Shown here: positions 36,174 through 47,599 of the stretch, piece after piece
How the letters are laid out: the number at the start of each line of letters is the position of its first letter
How positions within the stretch are numbered: the stretch's first letter is position 1
NCBI GenBank assembly: GCA_023678885.1
Contig: CM043006.1
Location: 11,187,948 to 11,251,947 of the forward strand
Source of the DNA: Pogostemon cablin
Taxonomy: Eukaryota; Streptophyta; Magnoliopsida; Lamiales; Lamiaceae
Direction: 5' to 3'
DNA: 64,000 nt
Made by a program: the position numbers and the translations under genes
Notes under the pieces: model-generated
What the model was told of the DNA's origin: nothing
Database searches by the model: none
Seen by the model: only the letters and a program-made list of their open reading frames with translations

Positions 36174-36552
36174 TAGGGGTGTGCAAACTTTGGACAAAAT
36201 CGAATAACCGGTTAAATCGAATCGAATTAAACAATTTAGTTCAGTTTTTAGTTCACGGTTCGGTTTACGATTTTTAAAATAAAAAACTTCGATGTTCGGT
36301 TCGATTTTCGGTTTTAAAATTTGAAAGTTCGGTTAATCGAAAACCAAACCGAACTTTTTATTAATTATATATATATATATATATATATATTAATTACCAA
36401 CAATTAATTTTCTTTTTTTATCTTAAATAAAGTATTATTTAATTTTTAATATCAAAATTTACTTCTAACTTAAATAATTTCATTTATTCTACATGTTTTC
36501 TTTAAATCTTATACACTTTTTTTATAAAAAAAATAAAAATAAATATACATTT

Positions 36553-36644
<92 letters not shown>

Positions 36645-36898
36645 TACATATATTAAAGATATTTCTTTTAAGTAATGAAAATGTAATAAAATGATATAAA
36701 AATTAATTATGAAAAAATAAAAAAAATAAAAATTCAGTTTTCGGTTAACCGAAATAACCGACCAAAATAATTGGTTCGGTTTGCATCGGTTTTGAAACAT
36801 TTCAGTTTGGTTTTGGTTTTCTAAAATATTTCAGTTCGATTTTCAGTTTTGAAAATTGGATCGGTTCGGTTAACCGAACTGACCGATGCACACCCCTA
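36174..36898. mobile_element. hAT-type MITE with TAGGGGTGTGCA termini
   Basis: 725 bp with inverted ends TAGGGGTGTGCAAA (left) and GATGCACACCCCTA (right), and a perfect 8-bp duplication CCGGTCAT at 36166-36173 and 36899-36906. Both are hallmarks of hAT elements. The interior is rich in GGTTCGGTTAACCGAA-type sequence on both arms and encloses a long AT dinucleotide run. There is no transposase. Confidence 0.93.
36555..36637. repeat. (AT)n microsatellite
   Basis: An almost pure AT dinucleotide run of about 80 bp inside the hAT MITE. A shorter run lies at 36367-36391. Confidence 0.97.
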
Positions 36899-38304
36899 CC
36901 GGTCATTCCTCGACAGCCGCCACCGATTGGCCATCGCTCAACGGCGGAAGCAGCACCCTTGCAGCCACTTCATGGCCAGCCGGAAAACATGGTTAGCTGG
37001 AATTAACGATGCCAACGATCGCTCATTCAAAAATGCCGCCGAAATTCCTGCCAATCGTCCGCTTCCAAGCCGTATCGCCGATAACTCCTCTGCAGTTTTC
37101 GCACCAGCCACTACCCGTAAGACACACGCCGGCAGCCATCAATCCTTCGCCAAATCCGCATGACTACAACGTCTGTTTCTAGCCAACGTCTTCCGTCCAT
37201 GCTTGATAAACCCCGGACGATGGCCAAAACCCGCGCTGCTCACAATCCGGTGCAGCCATAATCAGCATCAACCATCGCCAGTCTTCGATTTTGTCTAGCC
37301 TCGCAGACCCGGCCACCCAACAAGAGACTTGCTCGGAAAGATAGCAACACTTGGTCGCAGACCCGCTCAAGTCCAGTAAAGATCAGGCCTCAACTTCCAC
37401 AGATCCGATCGGAAACATTGTTAGGCCCGCTCAGAACTGCCGCTTACAACCAAGCACCTCCATGCCTCATCGCTTTCATCGCCTACTGCCGATGATCATG
37501 CTGACACCCCGACGGGATCATGCCACCCGTACGTCGGTAGAGCTGCCATCATGATGTCGCTCATCCTCGGTAAACAGCCCTATCTGTCGCTGCCTTCATG
37601 GACCAACGACATCCAACAGATCTTTCTCGCGCTAACATCAGTTCACCATGGCTGGTAGCTTCCTTTCATGGCCCACCTGCTCGCCGCCATATCCTTAACT
37701 CCAACCACTAGTTCCTGGTCAGAACTGCCCAACAACTGTCACTGGCGATTGGTTGTCATCCAAGGAGACGAGCCATCACCAGCCATGATTCGATACACGT
37801 CGATAGGTCGCAGCAATACAAGGACCCAGTAGCCTTTCACCATTCGTTCACCAGCGATGCGCCTCAGATGGACCGCTTTCTTTCAACAGCCGCGTTACCG
37901 GCCTTCCCCGTGGGCCGCTGTCTGGACTCCATTACTCAGTCGTGCTCGATCACCATCAGTCATCTACAAAACCCATCCGCCGTGTGACTTTCTCCCGAAA
38001 CCCTAGCACCATGGATTCCAGTTCCAAAGCCCGTAGGTATGATCGATAGTAAAATATCCAGCTCTTTCATGCTTTCACCGAACACACCCGTGCCACCTCA
38101 TCAATTACACGTGGATTCCCCAATCGTGAACAATCACGTCATCATGGATCAGCCATGCGGTGATGTGTGTGTGGTGTCGTGCAATTAGGGTAGGGTTTTC
38201 AATAAAATATCAAAATATTCTTAAACCCTAAGCATCGCATGTGATCATATTCCATGTTGAAACATATAATCACATAACCCTAGCCCAATGCGTCACAACC
38301 AGCG

Positions 38305-39564
38305 TATGTTGAAGAAGAAGGATTCTCGGTGGCAGTCTGCGCAGCCTCACCGTTTTGGGCATAGTTCTCTCATCTGATATCCGATATGAGTGATCTATAT
38401 GCCAAAACGATCCTCTCTTTCGTAGTTTTCCAACAGTGTATCACATTTATAGTTTGGACTTACACACAATTTTAGAAAAATCATGGAAATTGACGGACAG
38501 AAACAACAAACGACCTTCTAGTCTTCTGTTATATTCCTAAGCCACGTCTCGACGTTGTGTGGGCAACGATCTACAAGATGAACTCAATCTGTAGTCTAAC
38601 TATTTCTCACGTGTTTTTGGACGTGAATCAGTTCTCCAGACTGCTGAGATTGACTATTATATAGGCTACAACAGGGACCAGGAGGAGAAATTAGGGTTTG
38701 GGCCTCCATTGGGCTTAAGCATCCAAGTTTAGCCGAATACTTATACTTAAGTCCAATATTAATAAATCAGTCCACTAAAGAAGTATTATTGCACTACCAC
38801 CCTAATCCCGAATTACGTTATGGGTTCCTTATTAGGAGCCAGTTAGTCTCCCCATGTTTAAGATTCAATGCCCATTAATTAATTAAGTTACTGACAACTC
38901 CATTAATTAATATATTTACCGAGAGTAATACCACTCAACCTTATTATCATGCCGGAATAAATCCACCTGCAGGGTTTACATGATAATCATTATGAGCTCC
39001 TCAAGGGTACATCATCAACCAATTCCGTTAGGGCACAGATTCCTTCTACAATCAACAGCACACCATAGAGATAGCACCACCTCCTAACTCACCGAGCATA
39101 TTGATTTAATTATTAAATCTCACCCATTGATGAATTAAGAAAATAAATACTGGTTATGTGTCGAGGTTATTTTATAGGGATTAAAAGTACGAATATTCAT
39201 AATAACAGATAATAAGTTCTATTATATAGTCAGTATAAATCAAACAATCTCACCGGCGGTCCTATTCAATACACAAAGTGCACTAGTGCAATTTCATAGT
39301 CAAGACAGACTAATGTCAAATCACACTACAACCATACCGATAGATAGTCCCCGTCTATCTCGATTGTGAACATCTGTTTGTACTTTATAAGGTGCCGATA
39401 ATATGATCTTCTGTGTGACGCCGCAAACCACATTATCTACAATATAAAGTAAATGGACTTTTGCAAAAACTTAATTGCAAATGTTTGATCATATGATTCT
39501 CATTTCAAATATTATCTAAACATTGTTCATACAAAAAGCTAGACTTTTAGTATATAATCCAACA
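38305..39564 (-). repeat. Copia-2 5' LTR, truncated
   Basis: 1260 bp matching the 3' LTR from GTATGTTGAAGAAGAAGGA onward. The first 110 bp or so of the LTR as written on the plus strand, and the primer-binding site, are missing. The junction is next to GCGTCACAACCAGC, the leader just before the lost primer site. Confidence 0.88.
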
Positions 39565-40920
39565 AAGAGTGTATAGGATGGAGTCTAGATAATTTAAAAG
39601 GAATTAGTCCCACAATATGCATGCATCACATAAGGTTGATAGATGAAGATAAGTCATGCATACAACCTCAATGATGTTTGAACCCAATATTGTTTATGCC
39701 ATAATTGATAGTCCTCATATGAGTCCTTTGCATGTTGCGGCTAAGAAAGGAGGATTAACCTTTGTTAAAACGGAATATGATGAAGAACTTACTACAAGGG
39801 TAAAAACGGGTTGGAGAGTGTGTTGTGATTATAGGAAGCTTAATGAAAATACTCATAAAGATCATTTCCCTTTACCTTTTATTGATCAAATACTTGGTAG
39901 GTTGGCGGGATACAAGTATCATTGTTTTCTAGATGGTTGCTCGGTGTACAACCAAATCATGATGGCCCTCGAGGATCAAGAGAAAATAACTTTTACTTGT
40001 CCATATGGCAAGTTTGCTTTTTATAAATTGCCCTTTGGGTTGTGCAATGCCCCCGCCACCTTTCAACGTTGCATGATGGCTATCTTTGGGGGATTGATTG
40101 AAAATATAATGGAGGTTTTTATGGATGATTTTTCCATCTTTGGATCTTCATTCGATATATGCTTGGCTGATCTTTCAATGGTTTTGCAGCGATGTCAGGA
40201 TACGAACCTAGTCTTGAATTGGGAAAATGCCATTTTATGGTTCAAGAGGGTATCGTACTTGGACATCATATATCGGAGAAAGGTTTGAGAGTTGATAGGG
40301 CAAAGGTTGTAGCCATTGAATACCTTCCTCTATCGAAGAATGAAAAAGGGGTTAGATCGTTCTTTAGCCACGCCGAGTTCTATCAACATTTTATAAAAGA
40401 ATTTTCTAATATAGCCAAACCTTTGTGTAAATTGCTTGAAAAAGATGCTCTGTTTGAATTTAATAATGAATGACTTGATGCTTTTAGGGTGCTCAAGGAA
40501 GCTTTGATCTCTTCACAAATACTCGTCTCTCCCGATTGGAGCAAGCCTTTTGACCTCCATTGTGATGCAAGTGACAATGCATTGGAAGTAGTGCTTGGCC
40601 AAGTAAGGGTGACGTAGTTTCGGGCTATCTACTATGCATCAATGACATTCAATGCAAACTAAAATAATTATACCACAAAGGAAAAATAATTTTTATCGGT
40701 GGTTTATGCTTTTGAAAAATTTCGTCCATACCTAGTTGGCATAAAAACAATTGTTTATACAGATCATGCTGCTATTAGGTATTTGATGAGTAAGAAAGAT
40801 AAAGATGCTAAACCAAGACTAATCTATTGGGTTCTTTTGTTACAGGAGTTCGATGTGAAAATACGTGATAAGAAATGGGTTAAAAATGTCATAGCCGACC
40901 ACTTATCACGTTTGTAAAAT
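39565..40920 (+). pseudogene. Gypsy-2 reverse transcriptase and RNase H, broken
   Basis: Pol after Copia-2. RT is mostly open at 39656-40288: VCCDYRKLNENT, motif A FLDGCSVYNQI with its catalytic Asp, the PFGLCNAPATFQRCM block and the active site FMDDFSIFG (YxDD class with Phe). A frameshift near 40225 moves it to 40192-40473 (VLGHHISEKGLRVDRAKV). RNase H starts after TGA at 40471-40473: LHCDASDNALEVVLGQ (first Asp), a stop within the TTKEK region near 40689, then 40699-40917 with VYTDHAAIRYLM and the terminal IADHLSRL. It would copy element RNA into DNA and remove the RNA strand. Confidence 0.9.
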
Positions 40921-40938
40921 GTTGATGAAGAAGGAACC

Positions 40939-42306
40939 ATGGATTTTATTAAGGATGTATTTCCAGATGAGGAGATACTTCAAATTGATTTTCAAAGGAT
41001 GTATACTTTGTGTGAAACAGGGAGGCCTTGGTATGCGGATTTAGTGAACTATTTAGCTTGTGGTCTCAAGCCGGATAATCTTTTCGAATCCCGTAGGAAA
41101 AATTTCTATCATGATGTCAATGAGTATTTGTGGGATGATCCTTTATTGTTCAAGAATTATTCGGATGGGATCATAAGGAGGTGTATCCCAGAAGAAGATA
41201 AGTTGAGTGTCATGAAGATGTGCCATAGTTCACCATGTGGAGGACACTTTGGATTTCAAAAGACGGGAGCAAAGATCCTACAATCGGGTTTGTTTTGGCT
41301 AACTTTGTTCAAGGATTATAAGGAGTACATCAAGGGATGTGATAGGTGCCAAAGGATTGGAAGTATAGGGCAACGTTATGAGATGCCCATGAGAAATATT
41401 TTTGAAGTTGAGGTGTTTGATGTATGGGGGATGGACTTCATGGGGCTATTTTCGCCTTCCAATGGGTACCTTTACATATTGCTTGCTGTGGATTACATTT
41501 CCAAATGGGTGGAAGCAATGCCAACAAGGACAAATAATGCTCTAGTGGTCAAGCAATTTTTAAAGTAGAACATCTTTGCTAGGTTTGGGGTGCTAAGGGC
41601 CATGATTAGTGATGGGGGATCTCACTTCATCAACAAGCTTATTGAGAAGCTCTTGAATAGCTATGGAGTGAAGCATAATGTTTCTACACCTTATCACCCT
41701 CAAACAAATGACTTGGCGGAGGTCTAGAATAGACAAGTGAAGCTTGTAATTCAAAAGACAGTCAATGGAAATCGAAAGAATTGGTCTTCTAAGCTCGACG
41801 ATGCTCTTTGGGCTTATCGAACAGCCTACAAGACCGCCCTAGGTTTCTCTCCATACAAGCTCGTATATGGAAAAACATGTCATTTACCCGTGGAGTTGGT
41901 GCATAATGAGTAATGGGCCCTTAGAAAGTTGAACTTTGATGAGAAAGAATCCAGAAAGAAAAGATGTCTTCAATTGGTTGAATTAGAAGAGTTTAGAGAA
42001 GAAGTTTACACAAGGTCAAGGATTTTGAAGAAGAAGCTTAAAAGGTGGCATGATGAAAGGATAAAAACGAAGGATTTTATTCCGGGGGATAATATTCTAT
42101 TGTTCAATTCAAGACTTAAACTATTCCCCGAAAAATTTCGTTCGAAGTGGACCGGTCTATACTTGGTGATCGAGGCTAGAGATGATGGCTCTTTAAAGCT
42201 TGAAGGATCGGATGGAAATGCTGTTGTGGTTAATGGTCAAAGGGTGAAGCATTACCATTCTCCCTCTCAAAGGGAGTTGGTATATGTGGATACCTTTACA
42301 TCTTGA
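40939..42306 (+). pseudogene. Gypsy-2 integrase, broken
   Basis: Opens with DVFPDEEILQID and the HHCC domain (CHSSPCGGHFG, then GCDRCQRIG). The catalytic core keeps all three acidic residues: WGMDFMG, ISDGGSHF and, after a stop at 41566-41568, HPQTNDLAEV. Further stops lie in that block near 41727 and at about 41911 (HNE*WALRKL). The C-terminal part is open at 41929-42306 with LLFNSRLKLFPEKFRSKWTG; the GPY/F motif is replaced by GLY. No chromodomain. It ends TGA at 42304-42306, as in related Athila elements. Confidence 0.9.
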
Positions 42307-43222
42307 AAGCTCGTATCCTTTTGGTAGTGTTTGTAAATATTTCTCTTTTCTTTTTTTGCATTTTTGGCCTTGTTGGTGGATTGTGCTCATCAGAAGAAGG
42401 AGTATTGAAGATACAAGGAGTGCCTCATTGATGTATAATGGTATATCTTACAACTTTTTGCAAACTTAATTCAAAACTCTTGTTTCAATTCAAGTTTGGG
42501 GGATATGGAGTGGTATGATATGTTACACTTTATGTTTGTATATAATCCTTGTGTTTTGGGGTCAACTTGAAAATTTTCTCATAAGTTCGGTTTGATCTTG
42601 GTCCATTTGGTAGTGTTGAAGTACATGATAATCCTTATTTTTGATAACACTTGTTGAGCTAATGATGTTGATGAGTTTTTTTAGCATGAATAGGGTGTAT
42701 TGGAAGCACAAAAACAAGGTTTGAAGTTTAAAAAGTGAAAAATAGAGAAACGACTACAGGAGCCATGTACAGTACATGGCCCTGTAAGAGGTGGCCATGT
42801 ACTGGCATCAGAAGAAGCTACTCGCCCAGGAAGAAGCCGTGTTCAGTACACGACCTGTGTAGCGTACAGAATCACGCCCTGTGTACTGCGCACGGCCCTG
42901 TAAGACATGGCCGTGCGCAGAGATCAGAAACACCTACACAGATGTCATGGCCATGTACAGAACATGGGCCATGTGAGGGCAAGTGCACGAGGCGTGAACT
43001 GGACACGAGTCGTGTCATGTCTGAGGTCCGAATTAAAAGTGGTGAGCACATACACTCCTTTTCATTCCACCCGTGTTCGACGCGTCTCCCCTTGTGCAAA
43101 ATCACTTCCAAATCCATAACTCCTTCGATAAACATCAAAGTGCGGTAAGGTTGAGTCATCTAGAGTGTGTTTCTCAAATTCTTACCATCAATTTCCTTCC
43201 ATTTGTTTCAAGAACAGTCCAG
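42307..43222 (+). other. Gypsy-2 post-integrase spacer with internal PPT-like tract
   Basis: Non-coding. CAAGTTTGGGGGATATGG at 42491-42508 is nearly the same as the true polypurine tract at 54409. It is followed by the repeat block at 42755-43020 and ends at a candidate splice donor CAG|GTATGA (43220-43228). Confidence 0.65.
42755..43020. repeat. CCGTGTAC/GTACACGG-type repeat block before the env-position ORF
   Basis: About eight overlapping units around GCCATGTACAGTACATGGCCC, GTGTTCAGTACACGACC and TGTGTACTGCGCACGGCCC. The segment GTACTGCGCACGGCCCTGTAA also occurs, with one change, in both LTRs (GTACTGTGCACGGCCCTGTAA at about 54678). Several units are near-perfect inverted repeats that could fold. 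Confidence 0.8.
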
Positions 43223-43940
43223 GTATGAATTCTTGCCCTAATTTCTAATTGAATTTTTGGAATTCGAAATTCTTGCATGGGCTTTGAATGATAACATGTT
43301 TGAAGTATGTCTAGGAGTGTGAAACAAGAATTTACAAGTTTAATTGATGAATAATTGAATTGTGCAAGAATTAGGGTTCATGAGGAAGTTGAATTTGGGG
43401 ATTTTTGATTGTGATTGAATTAGATGCATATGATGTTACAAACTGATTGATAATGCTCGTGTGATGATTGTATTATTGTGAAGTAGCTTAGGTGTTGAGG
43501 GAATTGGATATTCTTTTTGAAATCATTTTGAAACATTTTGCATGTCAAGTGTTCGATGAAATGCCTAAGTGACATTTTGAATCAAAATTGAAAGTTTTAC
43601 TTGAATAATGAGCATTGATTGGATATTTTTGAAAGATTTGTGAACATGTGATGAGATTATGAGGTGAAATTCAAGAATGATTGAAGGGATTCATATGCTT
43701 AACTTGTAGCAAATTTTAAGTAAAACATGTTGTGTTGGCTAGTTGCTTGAATTGAACTAGAAAATCCTTAAGGATTAACCTTTGTTTATGGTGTTTGGAA
43801 ACTATGTTGTCATGATAATGTGATGTCGAAGCATGCTAGAATCGACACTTAGTTGAATAACAAGTGATGATTATATGCCTACCTAATTACCATTCCTTGT
43901 GAGGAAATTGAATATAAGTTGAGTATGTTGAATATTGTAG
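43223..43940 (+). other. Candidate intron before the Gypsy-2 env-position ORF
   Basis: Starts GTATGA after CAG and ends TTGTAG at 43940, immediately before ATG at 43941. It is T-rich and has no ORF. Its length (718 bp) and position match the 500-bp GT-AG gap in Gypsy-1. Splicing here would bring a short leader directly to the ATG. Confidence 0.45.
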
Positions 43941-44088
43941 ATGGCCGAAAGGAGAGCAAGAAGATGCGATGAGGACTTCATCATGGTTGAAACGGATATA
44001 GAATTAGCTAACTTAGATGCTCATTTAATGGAAAATGGGATACACCCGTCGGAGTTCAGAGTAGAGTTCGATGAAGATTGGGCTAAAT
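43941..44088 (+). pseudogene. Gypsy-2 Athila ORF1-like gene, 5' part
   Basis: ATG at 43941 (MAERRARRCDEDFIMVETD, then an acidic stretch to EFDEDWAK). Copia-3 inserted here (TSD TAAAT, 44084-44088). Counting the duplication once, the frame continues correctly into 51549 as KYALRWEAIFPK, which supports this as one coding sequence before the insertion. Confidence 0.75.
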
Positions 44089-45480
44089 TGTTGGATTGTA
44101 TACTAAAAGTCTAGCTTTAGTATGAAGAATGTTATAACAATTTATTTGAAATGAGAATCATATGATCAAATGATTGCGTCTTATAATTTATTTATATGTA
44201 GATGCAATAATCCACTTACTTTATACTATATATAATATGTTGTGCGACAACACGCGGAAGATCATATTATCGGTTTCCTTATTGAGTATAAACAGATGCT
44301 CACAACCGAGATAGATGGGGACTCTCTATCAGGATGGTTATAGTGTGGTTTGGCATTAGCTTGTCTTGGCTATAGAATCACATTAGTGCACTTTGTATGT
44401 ATTGAGCAGGACCACTTGAGATCGTTTGACTTATACTGACTTATAGAAGAACTTGATCTCTGTTATTATGGATGTTCGTACTCTTAATCCCTATACAATA
44501 ACCTCGACACGTAGGGCAATGTATTTCTTTAATTCATCAATGAGTGAGATTTACATGTAATTAAATCAATAAACTCGATGAGTTGGGAAGTAGTGATGTC
44601 TCTATGGTGTGCTGTTGATTGTAGAAGGAATTTGTATCCGTCATAGGTTGATGATATCCCCTTGAGGAGCTCATAAGGAATATCATGTAAACCCTGCAGG
44701 TAGATTTATTCCGACATGATAATGATTGAGTGATACTACTCTTGGATGAGATATTAATTAATAGAGTTGTCAGTAACTTAATTAATTAATGGACATTGTA
44801 TATCTTAAACATGGGGAGACTAACAGGCTCATAATAAGAAGGAGGTCATAACGTAATTATGGGATTAGAACGGTAGTGGAGCAATAATAATTTAGTGGTA
44901 TATACTATTATTATTGGACTTAAGTATAAGCTTTGGGCTAAGGTTGAATACTTAAGCCCAATGGAGTCCCAACTATAATTTCTCCTCCTGGTCCCTGCTG
45001 TAGCCCATATATAAGTCATCTCAACTGTCCAGAAACCCTAATCAATTGATAATTCATGTCTAACACTGTGAAGGGGGTTAGGGAATAGCAGATTGAGAAG
45101 ATCTCAAAAGATCGTCGCCCACACGACGTAAAGATTGGACTTGGGAATACAACAGAAGACTGGAAGATTGTTTTCTGCTGCTGTCCGCCACCTTCTATGA
45201 TTTTTATAAAATCGTACAGACTTCAGAATTGGACGTGTGACATACTGAAGGAAAGCCACGGAAGAGAGAATCATTTTGGGGCGTAGATCACTAAAATCTG
45301 ACATCGGATGAGAGAGTTATGCCCAAAACGGTAAGGCTCCGCAGGCTGGTGGCGAGAATTCATCGTCTTCAACATACCCTGGTGAAAGGTAATACGTTTC
45401 TTATTTACTTACTTCCGCTGCTTGTTAGAAACGTATGGAACCCTAACGGGTCACGTTAACCAAATGATCGAAGGCTAACA
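44089..45480 (+). repeat. Copia-3 5' LTR
   Basis: 1392 bp ending GCTAACA, followed by the primer site. TATATAAG at about 45008-45015 is the likely TATA box. It is longer than the 3' LTR because that copy has an internal deletion. Confidence 0.92.
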
Positions 45481-45482
45481 AT

Positions 45483-45494
45483 TGGTATCAGAGC
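45483..45494 (+). promoter_or_regulatory. Copia-3 primer-binding site (initiator tRNA-Met)
   Basis: Exact TGGTATCAGAGC, complementary to the 3' end of plant initiator tRNA-Met, two bases after the LTR. Confidence 0.95.
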
Positions 45495-45639
45495 ATCGGT
45501 TTTGTAGTGAAGCGTGACACATTAGACTAGGGTTTATGTGTGATTATGTGATTTAATCTTATTAAAATCGCATGAGGAAAAGGATTTTTTGGTATTTTTG
45601 TATTACTGTTTATCCTTGGACCCTATGTGTTTGTCAACT

Positions 45640-46640
45640 TCCATCCACGGTGAAACTGATCGGCGAGGAGCGGCTGTTCTTCGGGGAAAGACCGATGGTG
45701 GTTGGCGTCGGTGCGAAGAACTAGGCTGTGGCCCATCAGGCGAGCTCTCGACACAACAGCTGGCTTAGCGACTACTGGTGTCATGGAAGTGCACACTGGC
45801 GATGTGAAACCGAGGCCAGGCGCGTGCCAGGTAAGCATGACACCATGGCCAGGCACATGGTATAAGTCAGATGATGTCTGGCAGAGCGGTGGTGTTGCCA
45901 AGGCAACGCGGTGGGCTTGGGCAAGGCAGCATACGTGGTTTGCGATGGTGTTGATCGTTTGTGAAAGTGTGACACCACGACGATGGCTGATGGTCGATGG
46001 GCGATGCCGTGGATGGCGACACACGGTGGCGGCTGTCACACGGCTGAACGATGGGAATCATGTTGCTGCCGCTGGAGGGCAACCAGTTCCGATGACGTAC
46101 AGCTGGGTGATGGCGCCGATGAGTGCTGTTGGCGGCACAACTTGAGATACTAACGTGCGATGTGTATCAAGACAAGATGGCAGGCGGGTGGCGCACTTGG
46201 CTGGACGGCGAGACGAAGCTGTGTGCTGGGTGGTCACGCGCTGATGCCCCTGGGCATCTTGTGGGTTCTCGATTCTAGCGGTGACTGGCAGTTCCGGACG
46301 AGTCTGCCAGTAGTTTTGAGCCCGTGCAGCACCAGATTCCGAGCGAGTCAGATTGATTTTCAGTTGGGTCTATATAGCTTTCTGGACGGACATGAGGATG
46401 CTGCCGAGCAGGTTTGCTGATGTCCGGTGGAGGGACAACCGGCGGCTATGTGATGGGGTTCCGGGGAACGACTCTTCTCCGGCGGTCAGATACATGGCTG
46501 AACTGATGCCCCTCTCGCGGTGGTTTCTGGTGTGTTTCTGGCGGGCTATTGGCTGGGCAGGAGAGGGGTTAGTGCTTGCTGTGGAAAAGTGTGATGGTGA
46601 TGACTTGGAGCATAAGTTCCTCCAACTTGTTGAGCAAGTC
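45640..46640 (+). other. Copia-3 GC-rich leader segment
   Basis: About 1 kb, GC-rich, between the primer site and the repeats before gag. A plus-strand ORF (45702-46145, 147 codons, rich in Trp, Arg, Gly and Ala) and a second (46160-46420) are open, but I recognise no domain, and overlapping minus-strand ORFs of similar length exist. The segment does not visibly match those of Copia-1 or Copia-2. Confidence 0.55.
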
Positions 46641-46904
46641 ACATGCTTCATGCTTGTTGACCAAGTCAATCCTTATTTTGGTTTATTTTTTTTTTTTTTA
46701 TATAATTGTTATAATTATTTTATTTGTCAATTATTGTTATATATTTAGATTTGATGCATGATTATCTGTGATTTACTGCCTTATGTACCATAATAGGAGC
46801 ATGCTAGGTTGCGTATATTATTCTGAATATTGTATGCATGTAAAAACTCTCAGTGTTAAATAACTAAGTGGGAGAGGAGATTGGTAATTAATTCCCGCGG
46901 CCTC

Positions 46905-47245
46905 CATTATTGGTTTGTAAGTGATGTGAGTAAACTTGCGTGCTGGCTTAGACCTTCCTCCCCATCGGATGAGTTTATTCACGGATCACTGGTTCAGACT
47001 TCATAAATAATTATTGTTTGTAATGTAATGCACATGAACTTGCGTGTTGGCATAGACCTTCCTCCCCATCGGATGAGTTTATTTGCGGATCACTATACAA
47101 ACTTATAATTGATGACTGTAGGAAGTTATCCGAGCGCGTGTGTACTTCTCCATCTGTAAGGCACATAAGCTTGGGCCGCAGACTTGGGGTCAAATAATGG
47201 TGTACAATTATATGTAAATAATAAGTATCCACCCCATCGGAGTCA
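46905..47245 (+). repeat. Copia-3 tandem repeats with CCTTCCTCCCCATCGGATGA
   Basis: Two units about 104 bp apart (about 46953 and 47057), each with TAGACCTTCCTCCCCATCGG, and a third diverged unit at about 47228 (CACCCCATCGGAGTCAC). Homologous blocks occur in reverse orientation in Copia-1 and Copia-2. Confidence 0.8.
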
Positions 47246-47599
47246 CTGCTTTTATTTGCATAGCTAAAGAGGAACACACTATTAATTATTTTGTCATGAG
47301 GTTAGGTTGACAAATGAAATTAATGGGTAAAACCTTCTCTTGTAAATGTTCATGTTTGTAAATGTCCACACTATCGTGGCTTGTAGACTCACGGTGCTTG
47401 AGATGTCGGTGAATTTTATTTTTATATTATTGTAAGGAAACCAATATAAATGGATAAAATTCGAAGATTTGATCGGTGTATTTATTTGTGATTCTCTGTA
47501 ATTTCAATTGGTTTTATCTCGCTTATTGTATACTAAAAGAAACATATTTACTTGTCCAAAAATAGATGATTAGAAAAGAATCTTGGTTTCGAATTTTAC

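Larger units (their letters stand above)
35900..38200 (-). other. Copia-2 GC-rich leader segment (contains a hAT MITE)
   Basis: Once the MITE at 36174-36898 is set aside, about 1.5 kb of GC-rich sequence lies between the tandem repeats and the truncated 5' LTR. Motifs such as CGCCGATAAC, GCCACC and CATCGCC recur. Plus-strand ORFs at 36849-37163 and 37351-37554 are short and unrecognised. By eye it does not match the Copia-1 or Copia-3 leader segments. Confidence 0.55.
30689..39564 (-). mobile_element. Copia-2, Ty1/copia retrotransposon inserted in Gypsy-2 pol
   Basis: 8876 bp on the minus strand, with TGTTGG and CCAACA ends and the perfect duplication AAGAG (30684-30688 and 39565-39569). Same family as Copia-1 and Copia-3 by LTR and pol similarity. 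Its 5' LTR (right end) has lost its first part and the primer site. It carries a GC-rich leader of its own and a nested hAT-type MITE. Confidence 0.92.

Noticed and set aside
36522..36800. A 92-codon minus-strand ORF with a Tyr-Ile repeat
   Set aside because: It is the translation of the AT microsatellite inside the hAT MITE.
37060..37560. Possible captured host exon in the Copia-2 leader
   Set aside because: Open frames are short and I recognise no protein; a database search would be needed before calling a gene capture.
45702..46145. A 147-codon ORF after the Copia-3 primer site as Copia gag
   Set aside because: It is Trp/Arg-rich and lacks gag features; gag traces are recognisable later, near 47600-47950.
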